Part shown: in pieces, positions 57,084-64,000 of the stretch
Layout of the letters: each line of letters begins with the position of its first letter
How positions within the stretch are numbered: the first letter of the stretch is position 1
DNA from: Paenibacillus vini
GTDB taxonomy: Bacteria; Bacillota; Bacilli; Paenibacillales; Paenibacillaceae
Length of the DNA stretch: 64,000 nt
Reading direction: 5' to 3'
NCBI RefSeq assembly: GCF_018403325.1
Contig: NZ_BOSL01000009.1
Span: 124,001 to 188,000, forward strand
Position numbers and translations under genes: made by a program
The notes under the pieces: generated by a model
What the model was told of the DNA's origin: nothing
The model's input: the letters and a program-made list of their open reading frames with translations, nothing else
The model's database searches: none

Positions 57084-57329
57084 TCAGATCAACGCGATTG
57101 CGAGCAGGGTAAACAGGCTCAGGGTCAAAATGTCATTACCGTACCAGCCTGCACCGCCGTATGGGCCAGGGTAAAATGCGGACGTTTGGACAATTCCACC
57201 GCGTTCCGGACGCAAATATACGTTGTTACGATCAACATCGACAATAGTACCCGTATATTGCTGTCTATCAAACGTCATGATGCGAACCTTCCGATTTTTT
57301 AGGCGCAAACAATTGTAATAGGCATCCAC
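57084..57329 (-). CDS. Small Sm-like protein with hydrophobic tail (2)
   Basis: An 81-residue protein resembling the product at 46749-47030: NRKVRIMTFDRQQYTGTIVD followed by VDRNNVYLRP suggests an Sm-like barrel, then Gly/Tyr/Pro-rich GPYGGAGWYGN and a hydrophobic tail ILTLSLFTLLAIALI. The start is GTG, after a very strong GGAGGAGG; an ATG nearer the RBS is out of frame. Function unknown. Confidence 0.55.
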   Translation of the reverse strand: MDAYYNCLRLKNRKVRIMTFDRQQYTGTIVDVDRNNVYLRPERGGIVQTSAFYPGPYGGAGWYGNDILTLSLFTLLAIALI

Positions 57330-57497
57330 TTGGGCATTCCTCCTCCTTTTCTATAAATTATGAGGAATAGGGCTAGGGAGTCACGGCGAAGGGCTATATG
57401 CCAAACTTTATATAAATGATTCAGATCGGTTATTAGTCGGTTTAATAATACTTATTGGCTTTACAACGGATTTCGGCCGGGAGGAGATGATGCTGTC

Positions 57498-57986
57498 ATG
57501 GCGAAATTACTAATTGCAATCACGAAGTCTAGACAAGACGCAGCCTTGGTCATTGAGGATTTAAAGCAGGCGGGGGTTAAAAAAGGAAGTATTTCGGTCG
57601 TAGCCAGAACCGAGCAGGAGTTGGGACTAATTAGCCAGGATACCGGGCTTTCGAAGCCGAAGCGAGGCGACGGGAACCATGCGTTGTTCCATCCGCTTAT
57701 CGAGGTCGCCGCCATCCTCGAGGATGAGCCGGCAAATGTGGCCGTGATCGGACCAGCAGCAAAATTGTTGGCGGGTGCGGAGATCGGGAAGGGCAGCGAC
57801 GACTTCGTCGTCGGTCTAGTGGGAGTGGGCATTCCGGAGAAGGATGCGAAAGAAATTGAACGGGTCCTGGTAAAAGGGGATTTCGTGATTTTTATCGAAT
57901 CCGAGGAAGAGGAGGCCGGAAAACTGGGAGAAATAATAGCTTCGCGGGAAGATGTCAGACCTTTTTCGTCTCCTTTGAAACCATAA
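57498..57986 (+). CDS. General stress protein, YflT/DUF1269-like
   Basis: A 162-residue protein with an early AKLLIAITKSRQDAALVIEDLKQAGVKKGSISVVAR strand-helix-strand typical of general-stress YflT/DUF1269-like domains and a later GVGIPEKDAKEIERVLVKGDFVIFIE closing segment, joined by a Gly/Ala-rich hydrophobic helix. No catalytic residues are known. The ATG follows GGGAGGAGATG; upstream sequence shows no clear stress promoter. Confidence 0.6.
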   Translation: MAKLLIAITKSRQDAALVIEDLKQAGVKKGSISVVARTEQELGLISQDTGLSKPKRGDGNHALFHPLIEVAAILEDEPANVAVIGPAAKLLAGAEIGKGSDDFVVGLVGVGIPEKDAKEIERVLVKGDFVIFIESEEEEAGKLGEIIASREDVRPFSSPLKP

Positions 57987-58080
57987 ATAAATTAATCTGT
58001 TTTTCAGGTTTCCGTAAGGTTGTATTAAGGAACTGTTGGTACATTATATATACTCCCTCTTCATTAATATAGATGCAGTA

Positions 58081-58113
58081 AAGAAACCATCCCAGCCAGA
58101 GGGATGGTTTCTT
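58081..58113. terminator. Bidirectional terminator between stress protein gene and opuA
   Basis: Perfect 13-base stem AAGAAACCATCCC / GGGATGGTTTCTT with a 7-base loop; flanks are A/T-rich on both sides. Confidence 0.8.
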
Positions 58114-58128
58114 CGTTTTAATCGTGAA

Positions 58129-59046
58129 TTATTTCAAATCTTCGATCGAATTAACATCGACATAGGCAGGAACGACCAGCCCGGTTTTTACGCCGGTCAT
58201 GTTTGGACCGAGGTCCTCCAGCTTATCGCCGTACTCTGTCCAATAATCGGCATGTGTCAATGGCAGCCATGCGGCAGGAGAGGCATCGACATCCCCGCTG
58301 GCAACGCCGGTCCACATTGGGCCCGCTTCAACCTGAAGCGCGGTAACGTCATACCCAAGCTTACTTTCCAGCACGTATTCCAGTAGGTTGGTGCTGGCGA
58401 TTTCCGAATCCCACGCTACATAACTAAGCTTGAGTTTATCGCCGCTGACAGGCTTCAAATCCTTCGTCCAAGTGTCCACACGGTCGCCATGACTGTCAGC
58501 CCATTCTTTGGCTGCATCCGCCGGATCTTTCCCTTCCTGGATGGCGGTCATAATTTCACCCATCTCATCGGAACTCCATTCGAAGCGGTCAAGAAACTCA
58601 TAAGCTACAGGATGATCTTCTTTTAAGCCTTTCCGTGCGACGGTATGGATTTCTTCGGCTTCCCCGAATACTTTTTTCGGATCTTCAAGATACTTCAGAT
58701 CGTATTTCGAGAACATCCAGTGTGGGGTCCAGCCGGTAATGATGATCGGCTTTTCAGCCTTTACCGCTTTGTCGAGCATGGCGGTCATAGCCGCTCCCGA
58801 ACCTTCGATCAGCTTCCAGTCGGTGAGACCGTACTGGTCTATCGCAGCGGCGGTAGCTTTCATAATGCCGGCCCCAGGGTCGATCCCGATGATTTCATGT
58901 TTAACCTGATTCCCGAACGATTCAGCTGTACCGGTTTCCCCTTTGTTCCCGGTATTGGCGCCTTTACCTGAATTAGAGCCGCAAGCGGACAGGGCCAGAA
59001 CCCCGGCTAAACCTGCAAGTACTAGTAGTTTCTTCGATATCTTCAT
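58129..59046 (-). CDS. opuAC: Glycine betaine ABC transporter substrate-binding lipoprotein
   Basis: A 305-residue lipoprotein (signal KLLVLAGLAGVLALSAC, Cys22) that binds glycine betaine or related compatible solutes, with Trp-rich pocket segments (GWTPHWMF; GPMWTG; ASPAAWLPLTHADYW). The two lobes appear in permuted order: the segment starting LKLSYVAWDSEIASTNLLEYVLESKLGYDV, normally N-terminal in ProX, is here at about residue 210, as reported for the domain-dislocated OpuAC of Bacillus. AGGGAGAGG before the ATG. Last gene of the opuA operon. Confidence 0.92.
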   Translation of the reverse strand: MKISKKLLVLAGLAGVLALSACGSNSGKGANTGNKGETGTAESFGNQVKHEIIGIDPGAGIMKATAAAIDQYGLTDWKLIEGSGAAMTAMLDKAVKAEKPIIITGWTPHWMFSKYDLKYLEDPKKVFGEAEEIHTVARKGLKEDHPVAYEFLDRFEWSSDEMGEIMTAIQEGKDPADAAKEWADSHGDRVDTWTKDLKPVSGDKLKLSYVAWDSEIASTNLLEYVLESKLGYDVTALQVEAGPMWTGVASGDVDASPAAWLPLTHADYWTEYGDKLEDLGPNMTGVKTGLVVPAYVDVNSIEDLK

Positions 59047-59049
59047 TCT

Positions 59050-59892
59050 TTAACCTCTCCCTTTGTTCGATTTGAAAAGATTTTGCGTAAACCGGTCAAG
59101 TACGATAGCCAGCACGACCACAGCAAGGCCGGCTTCAAAACCTTGTCCGATTTTAAGCTGAGTGACGGCGCGGTAGACGGTGGCGCCGATCCCCTGGGCC
59201 CCGATCATCGAAGCGATGACGACCATGGACAAAGATAGCATGATCGTTTGGTTGATTCCGGCCATCATGGTCGGCATGGCGAGCGGAAGCTCAACCTTGA
59301 TCAGCTTCTGCCACGAAGTCGAGCCAAAGGCGTCGGCCGCTTCGGCCAATTCGCCGGATACCTGCTTGATACCGAGGTATGTCAAGCGAATGGTTGGCGG
59401 AATCGCGAATATGACGGACGCAATAACGCCGGGCACAACGCCGAGACTGAAGAACGTTACCGCAGGCAACAGATACACGAATGCCGGCATCGTCTGCATG
59501 AAATCAAGCAGAGGCGATATGATCCGGTGCGCCGTTTTGCTGTAGGCACTCCAGATTCCGATCGGAATGCCGAATACGATGGATATGAGCCCTGAAGTAA
59601 TGACCAATCCAAGCGTGTTCATCGTTTCTTGCCAGTAGCCGAGATTATCGATGAGCAGGAAGCCGATCACCGTAAACAGGGTCAATCTCCATTTTCCGAC
59701 CAGATAGGCGAGAATTCCGATAATAACGATGAAAAGCAGCGGATGCGGAAGCAGGAACAGTCCTGAGAAGAAGCCTACGACGGCTTCGATTACGTCGGAG
59801 ATTCCATCAAACAATCCTTCGAGATTGGTTGCCATCCAGTCGACGATCGCTTCTATCCAGTCTGCGAGCGGAAGCTTAGGAATGAAGTCCAT
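59050..59892 (-). CDS. opuAB: Glycine betaine ABC transporter permease
   Basis: A 280-residue permease of the ProW/OpuAB type with six to seven helices and the EAA-type coupling loop ([35 protein letters not shown]). The N-terminal amphipathic part matches OpuAB ([21 protein letters not shown]). ATG with GGAGGTGAGCG upstream; the start lies inside the ATPase gene (17-base overlap). Confidence 0.95.
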   Translation of the reverse strand: MDFIPKLPLADWIEAIVDWMATNLEGLFDGISDVIEAVVGFFSGLFLLPHPLLFIVIIGILAYLVGKWRLTLFTVIGFLLIDNLGYWQETMNTLGLVITSGLISIVFGIPIGIWSAYSKTAHRIISPLLDFMQTMPAFVYLLPAVTFFSLGVVPGVIASVIFAIPPTIRLTYLGIKQVSGELAEAADAFGSTSWQKLIKVELPLAMPTMMAGINQTIMLSLSMVVIASMIGAQGIGATVYRAVTQLKIGQGFEAGLAVVVLAIVLDRFTQNLFKSNKGRG

Positions 59893-61093
59893 GTTCGCTC
59901 ACCTCCTTGTTATCCACTTCTCCAGCAAGAGCGCCGAGAACGGCTCCTCTAACAATGACGCCGAGCAACCGCTCCTGTTCGTCAACGACCGCCAGCGGTA
60001 CCTTCGCGGAACTGGTCACTTCAAATAGCTCATTCAGCAAAGTTTCAGGTGGCACCTTCGGGCCGTCTTCGATCAGAATATCGCGTAGGGAAGCCCCTGT
60101 TTTAAGCGCTTGAGAGGCGTCCTCGGCCGTAATGACCCCAAGCAGCCGCTTGGCCCGGTCGATTACGAACAGATTGGAAATACCTCTTTCCCGCATGAGC
60201 TGTAGAGCGACCCGTGGTCCGCGGTCCAATGTTACTGTTTCTGGCCGGCGCATTACCCGCGATGCCGTCAGGACTTTGGACAAGTCGACATCTTCGATAA
60301 AGCGTTCGACGTAACGGTCCGCAGGCTGGGTCAACATTTCCTCCGGCGTACCGATTTGCACGAGCTCCCCGTCCTTCATCAGGGCGATCCGGTCGCCGAT
60401 GCGCAGCGCTTCATCCAGGTCATGGGTAATAAAGACGATCGTTTTCTTCATCTTCTCTTGCAATTCGAGCAGTTCATCCTGCATGTCGCGACGAATAAGC
60501 GGATCCAATGCGCTAAATGCTTCATCCATCAGCAAAATTTCAGGATCGTTGGCCAGTGCCCGCGCCAAGCCTACACGCTGCTGCATGCCACCGCTCAGTT
60601 GATCCGGCAGAACATGCTCCCAGCTCTTCAGACCGACCAGTTCCAGCGATTTCTGGGCTTTTTCCCGGCGCTCCGCTTTATTTACCTTCTGCACTTCCAA
60701 ACCGTATTCGACATTCTCGAGGACGGTCCGGTGAGGAAAGAGAGCAAATTTTTGAAACACCATGCTTATGGTTTTGCGGCGAACTTCTCGAAGCTGAGAC
60801 TTATTCATCTTTCTCAAGTCCTGTCCATGGATCAGCACTTCGCCTGAAGTAGGTTCGATCAGACGGTTAAGCATGCGTACCAAGGTGGATTTACCGCTGC
60901 CGGACAGTCCCATGATCACGAAGATTTCACCTTCATTAATACTGAGGCTTACCCGGTTTACGCCGACCATGATGTTTTTTTCCTTAGCGAGCCGTTCTTT
61001 CGTATACCCCTGCTCCAGGAGTTGAATGCCTTGCTCGGCACCGGGTCCGAATAGTTTACTTAGTCGATTGACTTTTAAGATTTCATTTCCCAT
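59876..61093 (-). CDS. opuAA: Glycine betaine ABC transporter ATP-binding protein with CBS pair
   Basis: A 405-residue ATPase of the OpuAA/ProV type: N-terminal family segment NRLSKLFGP then [24 protein letters not shown]; Walker [10 protein letters not shown]; signature [16 protein letters not shown]; Walker [14 protein letters not shown]; then two CBS domains (about 285-400: [32 protein letters not shown]) that sense ionic strength in this family. Start at ATG 61093 after GGGGTG, not the ATG eleven codons upstream. Controlled by osmolarity and probably by the divergent gbsR. Confidence 0.95.
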   Translation of the reverse strand: MGNEILKVNRLSKLFGPGAEQGIQLLEQGYTKERLAKEKNIMVGVNRVSLSINEGEIFVIMGLSGSGKSTLVRMLNRLIEPTSGEVLIHGQDLRKMNKSQLREVRRKTISMVFQKFALFPHRTVLENVEYGLEVQKVNKAERREKAQKSLELVGLKSWEHVLPDQLSGGMQQRVGLARALANDPEILLMDEAFSALDPLIRRDMQDELLELQEKMKKTIVFITHDLDEALRIGDRIALMKDGELVQIGTPEEMLTQPADRYVERFIEDVDLSKVLTASRVMRRPETVTLDRGPRVALQLMRERGISNLFVIDRAKRLLGVITAEDASQALKTGASLRDILIEDGPKVPPETLLNELFEVTSSAKVPLAVVDEQERLLGVIVRGAVLGALAGEVDNKEVSEHGLHS

Positions 61094-61208
61094 ACATTCA
61101 CCCCTTTTGAATTCTGCAAATTTCATTTCTCTATATAGACACAGTTAATTTCCACCGTACCGTGCCAATCCATGCTCATAGTGTAGCAAATAACCAAGCT
61201 TTTAATCA

Positions 61209-61260
61209 ATTCTTAAAACCGTACGTATAGAACGTACAGAAAAAACTGTACGTTAAGAAT
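61209..61260. promoter_or_regulatory. Operator-like inverted repeats between opuA and gbsR
   Basis: Outer ATTCTTAA (61209-61216) and TTAAGAAT (61253-61260) form a perfect inverted repeat; inside, AACGTACAG-N6-CTGTACGTT (61231-61254) is a perfect palindrome and another GTACGT is at 61221-61226. It lies between the divergent transcription units, a natural place for GbsR control. Confidence 0.65.
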
Positions 61261-61400
61261 CTTCGTATACCTTCCGAATGCTCCAAAATGCTACCCGGTT
61301 CACTTCTTTACTTTTGGGCATCCTTTTCTTAAGATAGAATAAGTATCCGTCCGCCTGCGGAAATGGGTGCTGGATTGCGCAATGATAGGAGGTCGCACGC

Positions 61401-61955
61401 ATGAGCTTGGACCAGCTCACAACGGAACAACATGCCGAGTTATTAAAAGTGCGTAAGCGTGTTATAGAAGCGATTGGCAGAAACATGGACTTATATGGAA
61501 TATCATTGTCGACGGGCCATTTGTACGGGCTGCTTTTTTTTGCCGACAAGCCGATGACCCTGGATGAAATGGGATTGGAAATGAAAATGAGCAAGACAAG
61601 CATGAGTACGGGAGTGCGTACCCTGCTTGACTTGAAGATGGTTAATAAAGTGTGGGAGAAGGGCTCCCGCAAAGATTTGTACGAAGTGGAATATGATTGG
61701 TACCAGACGTTTACCGACTATTTTGCAATTAAATGGAGAAAAGCGGTGGAAACTAACATTCTAGTGCTTCGCCGTGCGATTCAGGAAATCAATAAGTCGT
61801 TGGCGGGAGAGAACAGCCCGCAGGAACCGTTCCGTTCTATACTTGAGGAAGACCGCCGCAAGATGGGCGAGGCCGTCAAATATTACGAATGGATGGATCG
61901 ATTAATCGATGTGATGGAGAGCGGCGAGATCTACGATCTGGTGCCAAAGGAGTAA
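61401..61955 (+). CDS. gbsR: GbsR-type choline/betaine-responsive regulator
   Basis: A 184-residue MarR-like regulator. Residues about 20-90 form the winged helix (AIGRNMDLYGISLSTGHLYGLLFFADKPMTLDEMGLEMKMSKTSMSTGVRTLLDLKMVNKVWEKGSRKDLYEVEYDW), close to B. subtilis GbsR/OpcR repressors of betaine synthesis and OpuB/OpuC. A choline ligand is known for GbsR; sequence alone cannot separate it from OpcR. Divergent from opuA with a shared palindromic region. Confidence 0.85.
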   Translation: MSLDQLTTEQHAELLKVRKRVIEAIGRNMDLYGISLSTGHLYGLLFFADKPMTLDEMGLEMKMSKTSMSTGVRTLLDLKMVNKVWEKGSRKDLYEVEYDWYQTFTDYFAIKWRKAVETNILVLRRAIQEINKSLAGENSPQEPFRSILEEDRRKMGEAVKYYEWMDRLIDVMESGEIYDLVPKE

Positions 61956-61964
61956 CAACAGAAA

Positions 61965-62001
61965 AAGGCGGAGTTCCGTTGGGGAACTTCGCCTTTTTTA
62001 T
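61965..62001 (+). terminator. Intrinsic terminator after gbsR
   Basis: AAGGCGGAGTTCC pairs with GGAACTTCGCCTT (one mismatch) and is followed by seven T. Confidence 0.9.
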
Positions 62002-62027
62002 TTTCGGAATCCGACGCTCACAAAATT

Positions 62028-62210
62028 TAACGGACATGAGGGCCGTTATTCGGCGATAAATGAAGTGTTTTGGAATCTAACGGACACCAGGGACCTTAAT
62101 GAGGTAAAAAAGCTAGCTTAGACGGGGAATTGAGGCAAATAAGGTCCCATGTGTCCGTTAGAATTATAAAACCGGGGATTTTGCAGGAATAAGGTCTCCT
62201 GTGTCCGTTA
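62028..62210. repeat. Four-site hairpin array C, diverged copy of the TAACGGACA family
   Basis: Sites at 62028-62048 (+), 62078-62098 (+), 62140-62160 (-) and 62190-62210 (-), all starting TAACGGACA on their own strand. Spacing is 50-62-50, identical to arrays A and B although the spacers share almost no sequence with them. It begins 27 bases after the gbsR terminator. No nuclease/winged-helix gene is next to it. Confidence 0.85.
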
Positions 62211-62497
62211 GAGCTACATCTAACGTCTGTCGTGCCACAAATCACCGCTCAAACACCCAACATACAGCGTTCAAATCCAACATACACCGCTCAGCACCCA
62301 ACGACCAGCGCCTACGATCCGCTCTTCACCATCCATCACCACGGACCACAATCGACCCATGCATCTCCGTCAAAGGCCAACCGCCCAACGCCCCAGATCA
62401 ACGCTCATCGCACAACACCTGCAACCAAGCATCCTCCGACTACCCACCTCTGAAGCGGAGGATTGGCTCTTTAAAGAAGAACTCTGAGCCTAGCAGT
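62211..62497. other. ACC-rich low-complexity stretch
   Basis: About 285 bases after array C with imperfect direct repeats of about 20 bases (CCAACATACAGCG, CCAACATACACCG, CCCAACGACCAGCG between 62255 and 62315). Open frames here have repetitive, low-complexity translations and no RBS; I see no gene. Confidence 0.5.
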
Positions 62498-64000
62498 TCA
62501 ATACACCCCGATATCGTCCAGCATCACCCGTCCGGGTCCGTTGGTTAGACGGAAGGTGAGTCGCGAGATGCCGGAGGCCGCGTTAAAGTTCGGGTCTTCG
62601 TCGCTGAAGGCCGATAGCGGCAACATGTAGGTCTGAAAAACGGCCTCGGTTGGATTTTTGTATTTGCCGTCGGACAAATGCAGGTCCAGCCAAGGGTGGA
62701 GGGTGTAGTTGGTTTCGGGTAACGGCAAAATCGGCATGAACTTCGAAAGAGGTAGTCGTACGATGACCCCATCCAAACTCTCCAGCTCCACTTCAATATC
62801 TAATTTTTTTACCTGGCTTATTTCATAGCTCCGATCCGACAGGGAAAAGGATAGAAATTGTGCCGATGCCTTGCTAGGCGACGGTGCTGCTTTATCCCAG
62901 CTCAAACTGTAGGTGGACACCGTCTCGGATTGATCATCTCTCTCCAGCACTGCACCGCGCGTGCCTTTGCCGGACTGGCGGCGGTTTTTGGCCTCTTCTT
63001 CCTTCCAAAGGATATCTTGGCCTTCGGCTACGCCTCCGCCCGGAACGGTCATCCGGTTCATATCCTCGTCGAACTTGGCCCAAGAGGTCATTTGTCCGCT
63101 TTCGAACCGGTTAAAATAGGTGGTCTCGGGCAGCCAATCCAAGCCGGTCCTGTAGTCGCGGAACAATGGAAGGTACTGATCCTGCCGGTGGAGCGTGGCC
63201 TCCAGAAATGCGGAAATATAAACCTTTGCTATCGTTCGTTGTTCTGCGGCGGGCAGCAAGCCTTTTCGGCTCAGCAGAATACCTTTTGGGTAACTGATAT
63301 CCCGGCCGCCCCAACCGGTATTAAACTGGCTATGGTTGGCGTCCGCAATATAGAGGGAAGCTTTGAAAGAAGCCTCTCCCTTCGAAAAAGAGGTCCGAGC
63401 GTACTGTCGCTCTCCGTCGAAATCATTGACGTCGCCGTCCCGCGCGCCTTGCAGCGTCAAATAATTGACATCCTTCAGCTTGGCATAATTGCCGTCGACT
63501 TTTTTGTCGGTCGGGGCAATGGCTGCGATCGCCCGGATCTGATACTGATCAATGCCTTCCAACGTTTCGTCGGCGGCGAACCACCGTTTATATTCGGAAG
63601 CCATCGATACGGCCTGACCGCCCCGGGAGTGCCCGATCAGAGCGATTTGCTCAAAGTCGACCCGCCCGTAGAACGGCGTCTCAGGATCCTCGGCGAACTT
63701 GCCGATTTCCTGCAGATGTTTGAGCAGAATCCACGCCCGAACCTTCATGTCATTGTCCGGGATACCGGTCCACACGGAATAATTGAGAAAATTCTCGTCC
63801 ACAGACACGGCAACGAATCCCCGGCTTGCTAGCAAATTCCCCAGATAAGAATAGCCATCATCCGAATAGTCTTCCATTAAATGATTCCCATGAACGATCA
63901 GGACGAGCGGAAAAGGACCGGAACCTTTAGGCATCCATACCCGCCCGTTCAAAGGCAGTGCTTTTTCATTGAATCCCCAATAGAACGTTCTGAAATCAGA
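62498..64000 (-). CDS. Alpha/beta hydrolase with C-terminal beta domain (5' end outside window)
   Basis: The frame is open from the stop at 62498 to the window edge (501 codons; in-frame residues continue upstream of the TTG at 63952). Alpha/beta hydrolase fold: LVLIVHGNHLMED (oxyanion region), nucleophile GHSRGGQAV, acid candidate in GARDGDVNDFDG, catalytic His candidate in ADANHSQFN. It resembles PET-hydrolase/PAF-acetylhydrolase-like lipase families; the last about 200 residues are a beta domain (IEVELESLDGVIVRLPLSKF) of unknown role. N-terminus and any signal peptide are missing. Substrate cannot be given. Confidence 0.78.
   Translation of the reverse strand, partial: SDFRTFYWGFNEKALPLNGRVWMPKGSGPFPLVLIVHGNHLMEDYSDDGYSYLGNLLASRGFVAVSVDENFLNYSVWTGIPDNDMKVRAWILLKHLQEIGKFAEDPETPFYGRVDFEQIALIGHSRGGQAVSMASEYKRWFAADETLEGIDQYQIRAIAAIAPTDKKVDGNYAKLKDVNYLTLQGARDGDVNDFDGERQYARTSFSKGEASFKASLYIADANHSQFNTGWGGRDISYPKGILLSRKGLLPAAEQRTIAKVYISAFLEATLHRQDQYLPLFRDYRTGLDWLPETTYFNRFESGQMTSWAKFDEDMNRMTVPGGGVAEGQDILWKEEEAKNRRQSGKGTRGAVLERDDQSETVSTYSLSWDKAAPSPSKASAQFLSFSLSDRSYEISQVKKLDIEVELESLDGVIVRLPLSKFMPILPLPETNYTLHPWLDLHLSDGKYKNPTEAVFQTYMLPLSAFSDEDPNFNAASGISRLTFRLTNGPGRVMLDDIGVY

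Noticed and set aside
57021-57302. Plus-strand ORF of 93 codons after the SLH gene
   Set aside because: Lies antisense to the Sm-like gene 57084-57329, which has a strong RBS; its translation has no domain.
62201-62548. Plus-strand ORFs of 115 and 73 codons after array C
   Set aside because: Low-complexity His/Thr/Pro/Asn-rich translations in the ACC-rich stretch; no RBS; the longer one overlaps the hydrolase 3' end.

Overview
The window looks like chromosomal DNA of a spore-forming, low-to-mid-GC Firmicute, most probably Paenibacillus or a close relative (inference, no search was run). Supporting signs are strong AGGAGG-type ribosome binding sites, several TTG and GTG starts, a SpoVB-type flippase, a SleB-like cortex hydrolase, a GpsB/DivIVA protein, a large SLH-anchored surface protein, a CIRCE-controlled groESL operon, a GbsR/OpuA osmoprotection locus and a Ku/LigD end-joining set. 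I see no rRNA, tRNA, CRISPR array or recognisable insertion sequence; two genes run off the window (a tagO/wecA-type gene at the left edge and an alpha/beta hydrolase gene at the right edge).

Layout. 1-10.8 kb: wall-polymer initiating transferase, DHA2 drug exporter, GpsB-like protein, PerR-box dps, a nuclease/winged-helix gene with a repeat field, a KGG-repeat stress protein, a chemoreceptor, ThpR, a SleB-like hydrolase and a UgtP-type glycosyltransferase. 11-19 kb: TetR + YhgE/Pip membrane protein, then an orphan glutamate synthase large subunit. 19-25 kb: a second repeat field and second nuclease/winged-helix gene, an ABC-2 exporter, an M23 peptidase-bactofilin pair and cardiolipin synthase. 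25-28 kb: LigD polymerase, LigD-type ligase and Ku as separate genes. 28.5-31.5 kb: tsaE-tsaB-rimI-tsaD. 31.5-36 kb: a second M23-bactofilin pair and a VanW/DUF6157/PNPOx-like/AAC(3) run. 36-44.4 kb: cysK, small membrane and lipoprotein genes, YciI-like protein, a DnaA-box cluster, an ABC-F ATPase, 5-FTHF cyclo-ligase, moaC, mogA, tatA, tatC. 44.5-52 kb: groESL, a small Sm-like protein, an amidase-domain protein, SpoVB, a second chemoreceptor. 52-64 kb: a 1661-residue SLH protein, a second Sm-like protein, a stress protein, opuA with divergent gbsR, a third repeat field and the hydrolase.

Most striking signal. Two paralogous genes (4169-4816 and 19438-20109) encode a PD-(D/E)XK/Vsr-like fold followed by a winged helix. 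Each has an intrinsic-terminator-like hairpin wedged between promoter and RBS, and each is followed on its 3' side first by a short tandem repeat and then by an array of four hairpin-forming sites. The two arrays use unrelated motifs (TAACGG-N9-CCGTTA type versus TTGGA-N5-TCCAA) but almost the same centre-to-centre spacing: 50-62-50 bp and 51-62-51 bp. The first array is duplicated in tandem, and a diverged copy with exactly 50-62-50 spacing lies at 62.0-62.2 kb. I do not recognise this arrangement. It may be a nuclease/DNA-binding protein with a cognate dispersed repeat, loosely analogous to REP/RAYT pairs; this is inference.
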